This document shows, piece after piece, positions 12,868-25,448 of a DNA stretch of 64,000 nucleotides. The stretch covers positions 193,284,687-193,348,686 of the forward strand of contig JBOZIK010000001.1 in assembly GCA_051453625.1 (NCBI GenBank), given 5' to 3'. Positions within the stretch are counted from its first letter, which is position 1. Every line of letters begins with the position of its first letter. The position numbers and the translations under genes were made by a program. The notes beneath the pieces were generated by a model. The model made no database searches and was not told the origin of the DNA. It saw nothing but the letters and a program-made list of their open reading frames with translations. The stretch comes from Welwitschia mirabilis. Its lineage: Eukaryota > Gnetophyta > Gnetopsida > Welwitschiales.

Positions 12868-14229
12868 TGTTAACATGTAAAAATTAAAATTTGTATGAAG
12901 TATTTCAGGATGATTTATTATAAGTGAAGACATTAACTTAATTTTGTTAATCATAAAATATGTCTTCTATTTTGTTTTAAATAAATTTTGGTTTTATACT
13001 TTTCTCCATAATACTTGCAAGTCTTTAGCTACATTTTGGAATACATGTAATAGATGGACATAATTCCACATAAAATAATGATAACAGTAGAGACATGAAG
13101 TGCTAATACATAGTAATAACATTAAAAGGCCTGTGGAGATGGCATTGGAGACATGTGGCTATAGCACTGGTTGGTATAGAAATTCAATTTCAAAGGCCAT
13201 ATGTTAAATTCATCATAATGAAGCATCCACCTAAAGCTATATGAGAATCTCCATCAAACACTATAATATAACCTTGACCAAATGTTAGATGATTAAAATT
13301 ATATCTAATGCTATGGGACAAAATTTTATCTACCTAATACTACAAGACAACCTCCACCAAATGCTATAGAATGAAATCTTATATACCAAATGCTAAAAGA
13401 TGAAGATTCTACCTAATGCTATAAAACAAATGCTCTCAACCATGTCAACCCTACCCTCCCCTATAAAAAGGCCTTGAATCCTAGAGCTACTATGAAAAGC
13501 ACCATCTAATTTTAAGATAGCATGATCTAATTCAAAAATCTCACCCAATTGAGCATGTTTAACCCTTGAAACATCAAGTTGACATAGCCTTCTAAGTGCT
13601 TTCTTTGGGAATAAGCTTACTTCAAGAATATCTTGAGGATTTTTTTTAGTTTTCTTCTTCTTCCTTTAATGTAATATATCTCTTTTGATTTAATACATTC
13701 ATTTTCATTTCAAGTCATAAATAAATTTGTACTTTTAATAATTAGGAAACCTACACTATCAAGTTATTTTATCATTTGATTGAGTTCCTTAGTTAATTGG
13801 TCCAAGTCTCTTTTATTTAATGGATCTTAAGTACATTAAGTCCTTACTTTTCATGCTTATTTTATGAGTAAATAACTAAGTGACTCTTAAATTCACCAAT
13901 TCTAATATGATGAATAAGATTATATTACGATAAATTGAGTCATCATTACTTGATAATTTTAAGTATGTTTCAAAAAAGTGAAAGATATCATCAGAGTGAA
14001 GAATCACTGGTGGATAAGTTGGGCTAAACCTTGGAGCTTGCTCACAAAACTAATTCTTCAAATAAAGTTTCAATACATTTCTTAATACTCTTTTATCCTT
14101 TCCTATATTATAACTTGCAAGATAAGCAAGACCTATATAACTTCTATAAGCAATCCTAATTATCCCTATGGAAGAATAATACTAAGTATTCACTCAATTT
14201 AAATCTAGCTTATTGTACTTAAATGAATA
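12868..14229 (+). repeat. 3' LTR of Athila-like element
   Basis: Partner of 7621-8958. It keeps the TG terminus (TGTTAACATG) and ends at ...aaatgaata. The U3 short tandem units (about 13230-13430) and the TATA box (13461-13470) are both present. Confidence 0.9.
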
Positions 14230-14928
14230 TTCTAAATTTTAAGGTTATTAAAAATCCAAAACTAGAAAATTTTCCAAATAATAAAAACTAAAGGAAAGGA
14301 GTCCTACTTATAATGAGAAGATGAAATGAAATAGAGGATATAAAGGGATACATAAGCTACTATTGTATTGGGAAAAATGATTATGCTTTCCTAATCTTAA
14401 TCATTACTTTATCTGGTCGCTCGGTACATTTAATATCTCATTATATTAATAGTGAATGCTCAACATGCTAAAAATAATTTTCTAGTAGGTAAATAATAGC
14501 TATTAAAAATGTGCATCCATCATTTATACATAAGTTACATAATGCAAAAGTTCTTGGCATTTTTCAAAATAAGTATAAAGAAGATAAATATTAATCCCAT
14601 GGCATCTCACTATTTTTAGAAAAGATAAAAAATTATTGATATTTACTTAAATAACCCATCTAAAAGAAAATGTAAAAATTTTGAAAGCACGCCATCACTT
14701 ATCATCATTAAGAAAAAGAAACTAAATAATAATTATTTTTATTTAACCACTCAAGATGAGAGAATTAGTAATTAAATTTTAATAGATAACATTAAGATAC
14801 TATTTTCATCTATAAAGATTACACCACTTGTAATAATTCTTTATCTTACAAGACCTTATTCAGCATTATATTACTTGTTTATAAATTTAGGCTAAATTTT
14901 AAAAGCTTGGAAAAATTAGGATGTGACA
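14230..14928 (-). repeat. 3' LTR of gypsy element, right arm
   Basis: Collinear with about 24455-25169 of the other LTR, starting at 'aaggtta' and ending ...ggaaaaattaGGATGTGACA. On the minus strand the LTR therefore starts TGTCACATCC, a common gypsy LTR start. Confidence 0.9.
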
Positions 14929-14942
14929 TTTCTCACCTCCTT
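14929..14942 (-). other. Polypurine tract of gypsy element
   Basis: On the minus strand AAGGAGGTGAGAAA directly precedes the LTR start TGTCACATCC. This is the expected plus-strand priming site and fixes the element's orientation. Confidence 0.85.
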
Positions 14943-15439
14943 AAGAAGTTTACTCCTGGAAACTTACTAAAATATCTAGTTTATATTACTTAATATATGC
15001 TTATGTCATTTAAGTTTCTTCTTATATATATTGTCTTGACCATTACACCTTATAAAGTTGTATAGTTTTTCTTCATAATGCCATTTGCTTTTATTCAAAA
15101 TCCTAATTAGTTAAACTTCAATTGAACAATCTAGAAGGATGTCTAATTATTGATCAGGTGTTATCTTTGTCTTATTAGCCCAATATTTCCTTAGTAAGAA
15201 TATGTAAAAACCATTGTGAAGAATTAATGGATGTAGTGGTAATGTTAACTAATAAGTCATAGGTCCAATCCTTTTGATAATCTAATAAGACTTTAAAATC
15301 ATAGGGCTAAAATGTAAATATTTAAGAAAAATATGATCCCCTTTCTTAAATCTTTATAAGCCTCTTTTGAGAATTTTCATACTTAACTTGTTTATCCTTC
15401 ACCAATCTTAGTATTTTCTTAATCATTTTCACTTTCTCT

Positions 15440-16250
15440 TTTAAATTTTAAACAAATGATACCTTCAACAATATCTTGTCTATTGCATTAAACCACATTA
15501 TTATTTTTCTATATTTTCTTTCATACAATTCTTCAAAAGGTGCACCTCCTATTAATTCTTGGTGATTGTTATTGTAAATGAATTCTGCCAATGCTAAATG
15601 ATCTATTAAAAATACTTTGAAATACAAAATTAGTAATCTTAATATATTTTTTAACATTTGATTTATTCTTTCTAGTTAATCATTTATTTAAGGATGAAAC
15701 ACTATACTCAAGTTTAAATTAGTTTCTAATTCTTTGTGGAATGATGGACAACATCTAGATGTAAACCTACTGTTTCTATCTAAAATGATTCTTTCAGGTA
15801 TTCTTTATAACTTGACAATATTCCTTACATATTCCTTTGTAATCATTTTAGTAATATCTATTATCTTCAGAGGACAAAAATGTGCACTTTTGATTAAGAG
15901 ATTAATCAGTACCAAAATAAAAGCATAATGTTATCTTGTCTTGAAAAAATCTATAATAAAATCCATACCAACTACCTTCCATTTCCATTCTGAAATGTCA
16001 TGAAATGCAAAACTCTAGCTGGATATTTATTCTTAGGTTTAACTAGTTAATGGGTTATACATTTAACTATAAAATTAGCAACTTTAAAATTCATTCTTAA
16101 CCATCCTAAATATTGTTTGATCTTTTGTGGATAGCATACTATGTACTATGGAATTCATTGAAAATAATCTATTTCACTTGCTCTTTATTAAAACTTATAA
16201 TTTGTCTTGAAAAGTAATAAATTCATCATTGTAAACTACAAATCCTTTAA
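15440..16250 (-). pseudogene. Gypsy integrase relic
   Basis: Minus-strand translation in shifting frames gives KSAHF (about 15885), then ILDRNSRFTSR, then FHP with IN-stop-LERINQML, then DHLALAEFIYNNN and GAPFEELYERKYR. These match, in order, the gypsy integrase core blocks 'TKSAHF', 'SDRD.RFTS.F', 'FHPQTDGQ.ER..Q', 'W...L..AEFAYN' and 'APFE.LYGR'. The second catalytic Asp (LDRN) and the Glu (LERI) are still present; the first Asp lies before KSAHF and is not clear. Stops interrupt throughout, so no enzyme can be made. It follows RNase H as expected for gypsy order. Confidence 0.85.
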
Positions 16251-16599
16251 TCCATTTTTCTTTTAACTTCTTGCATAGATGAAAATTTTATTGTAGCTAA
16301 AAAATCAATTTTTATAAATCCTTTCATGCACTTAGGTAATTAACAAAATTCCTTCTTCTACTTAAAGCGTCATCTACTACATTTGTTTTTCCTTCATTAT
16401 AGTTTATTATTAAATCATAATCTTATAAGAATTCCACCCCTCTTCTTTGTCTAAGATTCAAGTTAGATCGATTGTGAATGTACTTTAGACTTTATGATTT
16501 GTTCAAACTTCAACTCTTTCTTTGTACAAGTAATACCTTTAGATCTTAAGTGCATGAATTATAGTAGCCAACTCCAAATCATGCACAAGATAATTCCTT

Positions 16600-16825
16600 T
16601 CATGTATTTTTAATTACCTAGATACATAAGAAATTACTCTTCCTTTCTGCACTAGTTCTGCTCCTAACCCCTTGTTCAAAGCATCGATATAAATTGTATA
16701 AATTTTTGTTGGTTCTGACATTTTCAAAATAGGAGTAGATATAAGTGATTCTTTTAATTTTTGTAGTGCTTCATCACAATGTTTTATCCAATTGAGAGGA
16801 TTATCATTTTTCAACAAGGATATGA
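16600..16825 (-). pseudogene. RT C-terminus / RNase H start, gypsy relic
   Basis: The frame 16614-16817 encodes 67 residues with W.KHCDEALQKLKESLISTPIL, then YIDALNKGLGAELVQKG and VISYVSR. This matches the gypsy block 'W...C..AF..LK..L...P.L' followed by the RNase H opening 'Y.DAS..G.G..L.Q.G..I.Y.SR'. The RNase H Asp in Y-I-D is kept. It is one of the few uninterrupted stretches in the element. The remaining RNase H toward 16250 is broken by stops. Confidence 0.85.
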
Positions 16826-16849
16826 GAGAAACTACAATTTTAGGAATTT

Positions 16850-17560
16850 TGGAATGAATCTTCTATAGTAACTAGATAATCCAAGGAAACTTCTTACTTT
16901 GGTTACTAATTCTAGGTTTGGCCAATTTACCATTAATTATACTTTATTGCTATTAATACTAGTTTTAGTTTTTGAAATTACATGCCCTAAAAATTTGATC
17001 TTTATTAACAAAAATTCATACTTTCTAGGTTGGAATAAAATTCATTTCTTTTTAAAGTATCCAAAATTATACTTATTTATTTTTCATGCTTCTCCTTGAT
17101 TGATGAATATAGTAAAATATTAGTAATAAATACCACCATGAATTCATTTAGACATGCATGAAAAATGTTGTTCATAATTATCATGAATGTAATTTGTGCA
17201 TTAGTAAGTCCAAATGATACTACCCAAAATTTATAATGGCCATACCTAGTGCCAAGTTTTTCTTCAAAATATATTCCTCTTTGATTTTAAGTTTATGGTA
17301 CCTTAATTTGAAATCAATTTTGAAGAAAAACTTGGCAAAATTTATTTGATCAAATAAATCATCAATTTTGAACAAGGAATAGCTATTTTTAATTGTTACC
17401 TATTTAACATTCTATAATTCACACATGACATTAGTTCTCCATCCTTGTTTTTAACAAGTATAACTAGTGAATTCTAAGGTGAAATGCTTAGTTTAATTAA
17501 CCATTTATTAAAACATGTTGTTAGTTGAGTTTTTTTTTTCTACCAACTCAATAATAAATA
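16850..17560 (-). pseudogene. Gypsy reverse transcriptase relic
   Basis: Minus-strand translation shows VKNKDGELMSCVNYRMLNR (about 17395-17460; family block 'VKKKDG..R.C.DYR.LN'), then IDDLFDQ (17350) and AKFFFKIDFKLRYHKLKI (family 'A..FSKIDL.SGYHQL.I'). The catalytic YxDD block is FITN at 17119-17130, where the family has FIDD, so both metal-binding Asp are lost. Order and spacing are right for a gypsy RT. Stops and shifts are frequent. Confidence 0.85.
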
Positions 17561-17879
17561 TTCTGTATGGTGTCTTTATGAGAGGTTTTATTGTTAGATT
17601 AAGAGTTATTTTGAAGTCTTTCTCTCTTCTTGGAGGACATCCCAATAGCTCCTTGTGAAAGACATCTAAAAATTCCTATGCTACTAAAATATCTAAAATA
17701 GTTAGCTTATTTTATAGTGAAAAATAAAGTTTACTAGTTTTAAAAGGTTTTCCTTACCTCACTTCCTTCCTCATTTATTTACCCTTAATTAGTTTTTATG
17801 ATACAAGTTCTAATATGATTAGCAAACATATTCTTTCTTCTCTCAAATCATTAACTATAAATTTTTTTTGTTAATAGTA

Positions 17880-18160
17880 TATGTGTTCTTTATTTTTCTA
17901 TAGTTAATTCATTCCTAAAATAACATCATAGTAGTCTAATTCCAAAATTAATAATTGCATAAGAAATTATAATCACCAACACATAATGTACACACAGGAG
18001 TTTCTTCACTTTTTTTAATTTGACTGCCATTAAATAGTTCCACTATTAATTGTTTGAAATTTTTAATTTTTGAAGATATTTTTTGAGCTATCATATATAA
18101 AATAAAATAATTAGATGTTTCTGAAATCCTTAGTTGCACTTTGAATATATTGATCATTTC
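17880..18160 (-). pseudogene. Gypsy protease C-terminal relic
   Basis: Minus-strand frames give PVCTLCVGDYNFLCNY then LLLELDYYDVILGMN, matching the 'D.DVILGMDWL' block that ends retropepsin-like proteases in chromoviruses. It sits between gag and RT. The catalytic DTGA block would lie around 18200 and I could not read it with confidence. Confidence 0.65.
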
Positions 18161-18449
18161 CTGGTGGACTTATAAATCTATCTTTTCCTTTAGGTGGTTA
18201 ATTTTGCATTCTTCATTATGGTTGTTGCATTTTCCTATTATTAAATATAGCCACATTCAATTTTTCTTTTCCTTTGATCATACTAATATTTCTATTAAAT
18301 GGTTTATTCCATGCTTGTACTATTCCAAAATCTTGAGGATTTCTCCTTTTCTCTTTAAAGTTTTTGTTCCTAGTCTAGGAATCGCCACTAAGTCTAGTCT
18401 TTTCTAAGGCCTCTACAATAGTTATTACTTGAAATAACTTAATTTAATT

Positions 18450-18920
18450 TTAAATCACTAAGGGCAAAGTGGCCATCAATCTTTTAACTTTCATTTCTTC
18501 ACTATCTGCTAATTTAGAAACATATCTCAAAGATTCCATAGATTTGTGCTCATATTTGGCTATTGTTATGGAACCCTATCTAAAATTATGAAATTTACCT
18601 TCTTGAGCATTTTTTAAAAAATTTGAAGTATATTTAACTTTAAATATTCTTTCAAATTCCTTTCACGTCATATTCTTTGGAAAATATGCTCATAGCTTTT
18701 CCTTATCCCATCATAGAGTTGCTCCTTTAATAAGTTGATAAGTTGATAATATTGTCTTTTATTCTACTATAAAACTAAATAATTCTAATTATTTTTACAT
18801 GAAAATTAGCTAAGCTTTTACATCTATCACATTATCTACTTCTTTAAAAGTTGGATGGTTTGGCCTCCTAAATTGCATCATTATCTTTATAAGGAAGTCT
18901 CAATTTTCCCTGTGATTGCT
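18450..18920 (-). pseudogene. Gypsy gag relic (Retrotrans_gag type)
   Basis: Minus-strand translation gives MQFRRPNHPTFKEVDN (about 18840-18890) and GATLWWDKEKL (18695-18725). These fit the 'F....P..F.G..D...A..W' opening and the 'L.G.A..WW' block of the capsid domain of plant gypsy gag, with about the right spacing. Several stops are present. A zinc knuckle between here and the protease was not clear. Confidence 0.75.
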
Positions 18921-18929
18921 TTGCTCATG

Positions 18930-21900
18930 TAGTTTACTAACTAAGTTTTTAATAGGTGAATGAAGTAAAAACTTAATTTTTGAAACAAGGAGACCACACT
19001 CTAAGCCTTCACAAAAATAAATGTGTACTAAACATGATAATTCAACTTAGAGAAAGAAAATTAAGTATAAAATGTTTAAATTATTTCATAAAGAAACCTC
19101 CTTGGTTGAATTGCAAATGTAGTGAAAGTACATGAGCATTGAACCGACAAAACACTTGACATAAATTCATATGAAAATATTAAAATTTTCTTATCAAACT
19201 ATCACTTCATATGATAAAACAACAATTTCTCTTAAGTGACATACAACTAATTTAACCAACATAACATAAAATAATCATGAAAAATTACATGTGTAAAAGC
19301 ATAATTTCATAAGATGTGAAATACAAAATGCAATAAAGTAAGAAGAAGTAATATTTTATAAACATTTACTAAATTCTAAAGATTATTTATAACTTACATA
19401 AAGAAGCAAAGGAGTTTAAACATTAAAATCTACCTGCTATTTTCATATGAAAAAATAATTTCTTTAAAAAGATGACTTCTTTAATTCAAATTAAATGGAT
19501 GTAGTTAGGTAATTCAAACATCATATTCCATTTTATGTAAAAGATACATCAATTTAGAATCAAAATATAACGCTTGTAAATCTAGATTCTTCAAATTGAC
19601 TATGCAAACTGTTTAACAATAATAAGATTTTTGCTAAATTGCAACACATTTAACTTGAAAGATAACTCTTTTTAAGCATAAAATGAATTATAGGGTAATT
19701 GAAACAGCAAAATCAGGGTTTAAATTATTAGTAAATTCATAAAAACCAACATTGAAATGTTCATTAAATCAAAGTAATCCTAGTTAATTTCAAGTTGTTT
19801 TGATCAATAAAAAGAGAAGAAATGAAGTAGAGAAAAAGGAAGAGAAAAAATTCAAAGAAATAGGCTTAGAAAAATTTAGAACCTCAAAATACTCAGAATA
19901 TGCCATAAAACAAGTTTCTAAAAATAAATACTCAAGATTAGGTAGAATCGATTACAACTAATAAAAATAGTTCATCTAGAAAAACTACAAAAATTATAGT
20001 CAACCCTACTTTAATAAAGAATATTAAGCAAACTTTAAAACTTGATAAAATTTGGATCTCTTATTATAAAAATACTCAAAGCATACTGCAAGATAGAATC
20101 TTGAATTTCTGAAAAATACATTAAAAATGAATAAAAAAATCACTATGCAAAATCCCAAAAAAAAAGGATTTAATAGTTCAAAAATTTTTCCAGGTAAATC
20201 TGCAACTAAGACTGAAAGTAATGAAAAAAAGCATTTTAGAGGCCTAATTTAGATTCTGATAATTTGAAAAGAAAATTTCTTAAATTATGAGAGAAATCCA
20301 TTAACAATATTTTAGAACCATAGTAGTTACAGAGAAATAGTTATGGCTAAACCAAGCTCTAAAATTAACTATTCTACTTTGATGTTGAAAAAGGAGAAAG
20401 AAGAATTCTTTCAACAAAGAATAATTTTAATTTAGAAAAGCATAAATAACATATTTTCAAACCATTCCACTAATATTGGAGAAGAGAAAATAGAAATTTA
20501 ACATCAATTGCCTTGGAAGAAATGTGGAATCTTGAGAAATGTACTAGAAAATGAAAAAAATGGAGGAAAGAAGAGAGAAGAATATCAAAACACATGATTT
20601 TTATAAAAGGTACCAATTTTTCTACAATCAAATTTCTATAAAAGATACTAATTGTTCTACAATCTAATTAGCATTATTTATGCTACAACTATAAAAAGTC
20701 TAATTACATTGAAATAAAATCATGATAAACATGCATAAATCAAGTAACAAAAAGCATGAAAAACATAAAGAAAAGAAACACTTATTGATTTTAGATGAAT
20801 GAAAAGCCCTTTTCATTAGTCATTCATATAATTGCTTATAAGATTTGTTGCTTTCTTCTCCTCTTGCACCGCTCAATCATGTGCACTTCACCACTCTTGC
20901 AATGCCCTCTAGATGAATGGAAATCGGAGAAAAGATGATGTAAAATGGGGTATGAAAGGATTTACAAGGCTGAAAATGGTTTTAAATAATAGAAAAATAT
21001 GATAATGAAAAATGTAAAAGGTTTCCAGAGCTGATATAGAGAGAAAATCAACTTCGATATGAAGAAAAATGAGAGAAAATGAAAGAAAATCTCTTTCCAA
21101 TGCTTGAGAATGGCAAATTTAGCATAAAAATGGTATAATAATGATATGATCATGATATGGACACTAATAGGAGTTTTTACAAGCATTCTATAATCATCTG
21201 CAAGCTAATAAGTCACCAAAACCACCACAAATTCGCATGTGAANNNNNNNNNNTTGCAAAATTGTCACATGGCACTACAATGACATTTTACTCTTGGAAT
21301 TGACAATATAGAACCATAGGTAGTTTCATACATAACTATCAAAAATTCAAAAATAAAACTTAATTTAATTTTGTCCTTTAAGTCTTACAACACATGAATT
21401 TATTAATTTTGACTAAAAAATAACTAGAAATAAATAGATTATGGCTTTCAGAATGTAATTTTTTAAGGTACTGATGTCCTGTAAGGCTATGATGTCATCC
21501 AATGTCATGCATCTAGTGTTAGAGTAAATCAAAATTGTTGTATCAGTAAGAGGAAAATATATGATGATGGAAAAAGGACTATAAATAATCTATATAGCTT
21601 CTATGTTGAAGTATTCATCTATGATTTGCATTTCACCCTCAATCTCAATCTCCCAATTACAAGTGTCATGAAGAGCCTTAAGCTAAATCATAATGCATCA
21701 TTTTAAGCTCACTAAATGTCCAAGGTACCTGTCACCTAAAAAGTACAAATATACCTCTAAATATAGTATTAAATTTCAGAAAGTAGTGTAAAATATTAAC
21801 TACTATGACTACCTTATTTTGTTCAAAATTCAGACTTCATCAATAACATTCACTACTGTTTTAACCTCATTCAATATATTTACTTCTTTTCTTAGGGTTA

Positions 21901-21978
21901 TGTTAATCCTATTAAAAATTATTTCCTTAGGGTCATGTTGATCTTGTCAAAAATCAAACTATACACATTACCAACCTA
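18930..21978 (-). other. Long 5' leader of gypsy element
   Basis: About 3 kb between gag and the primer site with no readable coding. It is AT-rich, with a 10-base gap at 21244-21253. Two overlapping hydrophobic frames (20909-21186, minus) have no family resemblance and look like chance. Long leaders are known in large plant gypsy elements. Confidence 0.55.
21244..21253. other. Assembly gap (10 N)
   Basis: Ten N inside the gypsy 5' leader, next to 'gcatgtgaa' and 'ttgcaaaattgtcaca'; the latter resembles the R1 blocks 'aaattgtcatatg' (3900) and 'aaattgtcatgtgg' (47041). Confidence 0.99.
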
Positions 21979-21992
21979 GGCTCTAATACAAA
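21979..21992 (-). other. Primer binding site, tRNA-Met type
   Basis: The minus strand reads TTTGTATTAGAGCC, which matches TTGGTATCAGAGCC at 12 of 14 positions. It lies 2 bases from the LTR end at 21995, so the right-hand LTR is the 5' LTR. Confidence 0.8.
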
Positions 21993-21994
21993 AA

Positions 21995-24900
21995 TGTGAC
22001 ATCCACTTCTTTAGTAAGTGTTAAAACCATAAAAGGATGAATATTTATCATAGATGAGTATAGATTAAATAATATTTAAGGTTATCCAAAAGTTAAGACT
22101 AGTTTAGTTACATTAATAATAAATCCAACTAAGATTGATAAAGATAGTCCATATTAAGAGTACCATCTAATAGAGTAAATTAGTTACTATTTAGTTATGC
22201 TTTTCTATTACTTATAAGGATTAATATTTAAAGATGATGGTTTAGATGAATAATGGTATGCATACATTAAAAATCTTTATTTGTTTTAATATAAAATCAG
22301 GGCTAAGCTCTTATTTAGAAAATTCCACTCTTGTAATAAGGTTGATTAAATTAACTTATGTTGCACTTATAAGGGTGTAGCAAAAAAAGAATAATGGAAT
22401 AAGGACATGCAGACTGAGAGGAATTGATTAGCTAAAACCACAAACTACAAGCACAAGCCTAAATGCAAATAAGCCTTGATATGGAAATAAGGCTATGATG
22501 ATAAGTACATAATAAACATATGAAAAAAAGATATAACTACCACTTCCACAAGTCAAGGTTTAAACAAATTAAACAATTATACCACATATTAATATATAAG
22601 TGGAACTTCTAATAAAGAGTCGTTACCAAAATAAAAATGACACATGTCTAGATATTATTAGTGTGGCTATAGTTCATTTGCAAATACCAAAGAGAAACTA
22701 GTTTAATTTGTAAAAGTTGTAAAATTTATTAGCGAATTTAATGAAGCTAAAAGGGTTACAAAGTTTTATAATCAGTGATAAAGGATGAACACAAGAAAGA
22801 AGCTACAAAAAGGGTTCTGATAAATTAACGTCCATAAAAACATAAAAATCACTAGGCCTCAAATAACTAAAACTAATATACAAGAATAGATTACAAGAAC
22901 GTATCACTTCACTTAATAATAAATAGAATGCTAAGAAGGTACTACTAGACTAGATATTTTAGCTATAGAATAAAATCTATTATTAGACTTATTAGGTTTT
23001 GATCAACTAAATAATGATACAGCTTATAAAAATTAGACTAAGACATATGAGTAGGCAAATACTTCAAGAAAGTTGGGTTGCAAAAAGGACTACAGATATT
23101 ACATAATTAATGTAATTACATAATCAATGTAATTATAAATAATTTTGAGTACTTGAAAAGCATTAGTATGGAATTTTGACTGGTAGGCTAATTTTAATGT
23201 TAATTCTATAATTCACTCTAGTCAAAGCCACTGTAAGAATATTAACAATAGAATTATAGCTAGTCTAATACAAAGTGAAATTATTACATCTTTAATTAGC
23301 TAAAGAATATTAAATCTAAAAGCTAACTAATTTAGAAAATAATTATAAACCAAAAATTTGATTTCTTTAGTACACTAATAGTATGTAAGATTTCTATAGT
23401 CTAAAATACATACACAAACTGTTACATCAATAAGAAGCAGTTCTAAGATACATAGTAAATTTTAACTAGAATCAAATTAACAACTCCATAAGAATATTTT
23501 AGGAACATGATCAAGCTTAGTCTTTAGTCTCAAAAAATTTTAGCATTATGAGGACCTACACGAAGAGTATGGTATGAAAACCATGAAAAATTTATGGCTC
23601 CTAGTATGGCCTAAGCAAGGCAAAGATTAAGGAAGAAAGAATCCAAAGACATAACATAGATTAAGATAAGACAAGAATAAGGTCTCCAAATTTTCAAGTG
23701 ATGAACCTCATGGAAATGGAATAAGAATAATTAATTTACCATTGCCTTGTTCACCAATCTATGGTTTTATGTTTCTTTTTTCTACTACCTCATTTGGTGA
23801 TCTATGGATTTATTAATTCCACTGTCTCATTTAGCAATCTATGAAATTATCAATTCCACTATCTTATTTGGACATTTATGAATTTATTAATTCCCTTGCC
23901 TTATTTAGTAATTTTTGGATTTTTCATGTTCCAGTATCACATTTGGTGATATATGGCTTTCTTAATTCCACTGCCTCATTTGGTAATCTCTGGGTTCTCC
24001 ATATTTTATTACATATTAAATGATCTGTGAAATTCTCATTTTTATAAAATGATTTAGAGTTTTAAAAGATATTATAAGAAATAATAAGATACATTGCCAT
24101 GATTTATCATTTTTTATATTAAGATACTCCACAAACATTTTCTAATAAGGCATCATTTTCCTACTTCATAAGAAATGAAGTCATGTAAGAATAAGTTTTG
24201 AAAATACAATAATACTCATAGACATATTTCAAACCAATAGAGATAAGCAACACATTTTAGAAACTTACAAGAATTCTACGAAGACAGTAGTTTTATTAAT
24301 AAAATGAGAACTTCTTTGGATGAAAGTATGTAAAAACATAAGACCATATCCAAAATTTGATATGGATCTTTCCAATATTCCAAAGACTCAGAGACTTTAG
24401 GAATTCCAAGACTCTAAAAATTCCAAGACTCTAATGTTTCTAAGCCTACAACATTCAAGGTTAGCAAAATCCAATACTAGAATATTTTTTAAAGAGTAAG
24501 ACTAAGGGAAAGAAAGTAGTACTTATAATAGGAAGACAAAAAGGAATAAAGGATATGAAGAGACACATAAGCCAGTACTATCTTGGCCAAAATAGTTATG
24601 ACTCCCTAACCCCTAAGCATTACTTTATTTGGCCACTAGGTATATTTAATATCTCATTATAATAATAGTAAAGCTTAACATGCCAAAAATATTTTTTCAA
24701 TAAATAAATAATAGTTATGGAAAAAAAAGCCTTCATCTTTAGTACAGAAGTTACATAATTCAAATGTTCTTAATATTTTTCAAAATGATTATAAAGAAGG
24801 TAAATCTTAGTCATGTGGCACCTCACTATTTTTAGAAAAGATAAAGAATCATTGATGTTTAGTCAAACAAGCCATCTAAAAAAAAATGCCAAATCTTTGA

Positions 24901-25169
24901 AAGCACATCACTACTTGCCATTATTAAGAAAAAGAAACTAAATAACAATTATGTTTATTTAACCACCCCATATGAGACATTTAGCAAGTAAGTTTCAAGA
25001 GATAATATCAAGATAAGATTTTATCACCTATAAATATTTTGCCACTTGTAATAAGTCTTTTAGCCTATAAGAGATTAATTGGCATTGTATTATCTATTTA
25101 TTTTTATTTAATTTATTAAAAATAATTTTCGTCTAAATTTTAGAACCTTGGAAAAATTGGGATACACCA
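21995..25169 (-). repeat. 5' LTR of gypsy element
   Basis: 3175 bases, from TGTGACATCCACTTC to GGATACACCA on the plus strand. It is uninterrupted and serves as the reference that reveals the nested insertion in the other LTR. Contains repeated 'tcatttggtgatctatgg' units at about 23750-24010 (also 7030-7210 in the left LTR), a short tandem array of roughly 35-bp units. No coding. Confidence 0.9.
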
Positions 25170-25174
25170 TCTAT

Positions 25175-25443
25175 ACTTCCTAAATGCTTTAATTTTATAA
25201 CCAATTTTATAACTAGGCTCTATGTAAAAATAGATGATGTTAAAAACCTTTTGTTTTTAGATAAAACAAACAGAATAAAGTGTAATAAGAATTATCTTAT
25301 TCTTTAAGATAAATTTTTTGGAAATAAGTTTTAGTATTATGTAGATCTTCTTAAATTGATTTGAAGTTTGACAATTTTAATGCCTTTATCTTCATCTCAT
25401 TCTAATTATTTTAATAGTATTAGCATCCACTTAACATCTTTAC
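25175..25443. other. No gene recognised (short spacer)
   Basis: Remnant of the pre-insertion background between the gypsy and SIRE-like elements; AT-rich, nothing recognised. Confidence 0.5.
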
Positions 25444-25448
25444 AAATG

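Larger units (their letters stand above)
7621..14229 (+). mobile_element. Athila-like gypsy element nested in the gypsy 3' LTR
   Basis: Two direct repeats of about 1.35 kb (7621-8958 and 12868-14229) flank a 3.9-kb internal region. Right after the left repeat comes a sequence resembling the Athila primer-site block TGGCGCCGTTGCCGGGG. The insertion point is fixed by comparison with the uninterrupted LTR copy near 24450. The 5 bases on each side are cttca (7616-7620) and ttcta (14230-14234), where a target duplication should be but much diverged. Internal coding is almost gone: frames are short, and no RT or integrase motif was found, so this may be an internally deleted or non-autonomous copy. 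Confidence 0.85.
5253..25169 (-). mobile_element. Ty3/gypsy element (Tekay/Del-like), complete but decayed, with nested insertion
   Basis: Two long direct repeats of about 3.1 kb bound the element: 5253-7620 plus 14230-14928 on the left (split by a nested element) and 21995-25169 on the right. The left LTR is followed by a minus-strand polypurine tract and the right LTR is preceded by a minus-strand tRNA-Met-type primer site, so transcription ran right to left. The flanking 5 bases are cctat (5248-5252) and tctat (25170-25174), a target duplication with one C/T change. Internal order on the minus strand is leader, gag, protease, RT, RNase H, integrase. The LTR length, primer type and GAPFE.LY-type integrase match suggest the Tekay/Del chromovirus lineage; I could not read a chromodomain. 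Confidence 0.9.

Noticed and set aside
18141-18407. 88-codon plus frame
   Set aside because: Antisense shadow of the gypsy gag-protease region on the minus strand.
20909-21186. Two overlapping hydrophobic minus frames in the gypsy leader
   Set aside because: Phe/Leu/Ile-rich translation of AT-rich DNA; not conserved and not preceded by any gene context.
23750-24010. Evenly spaced 'tcatttggtgatctatgg' repeats as a possible CRISPR array
   Set aside because: Units are contiguous and diverged, spacers are not unique, and the same units occur in the partner LTR; this is an LTR minisatellite in a plant genome.
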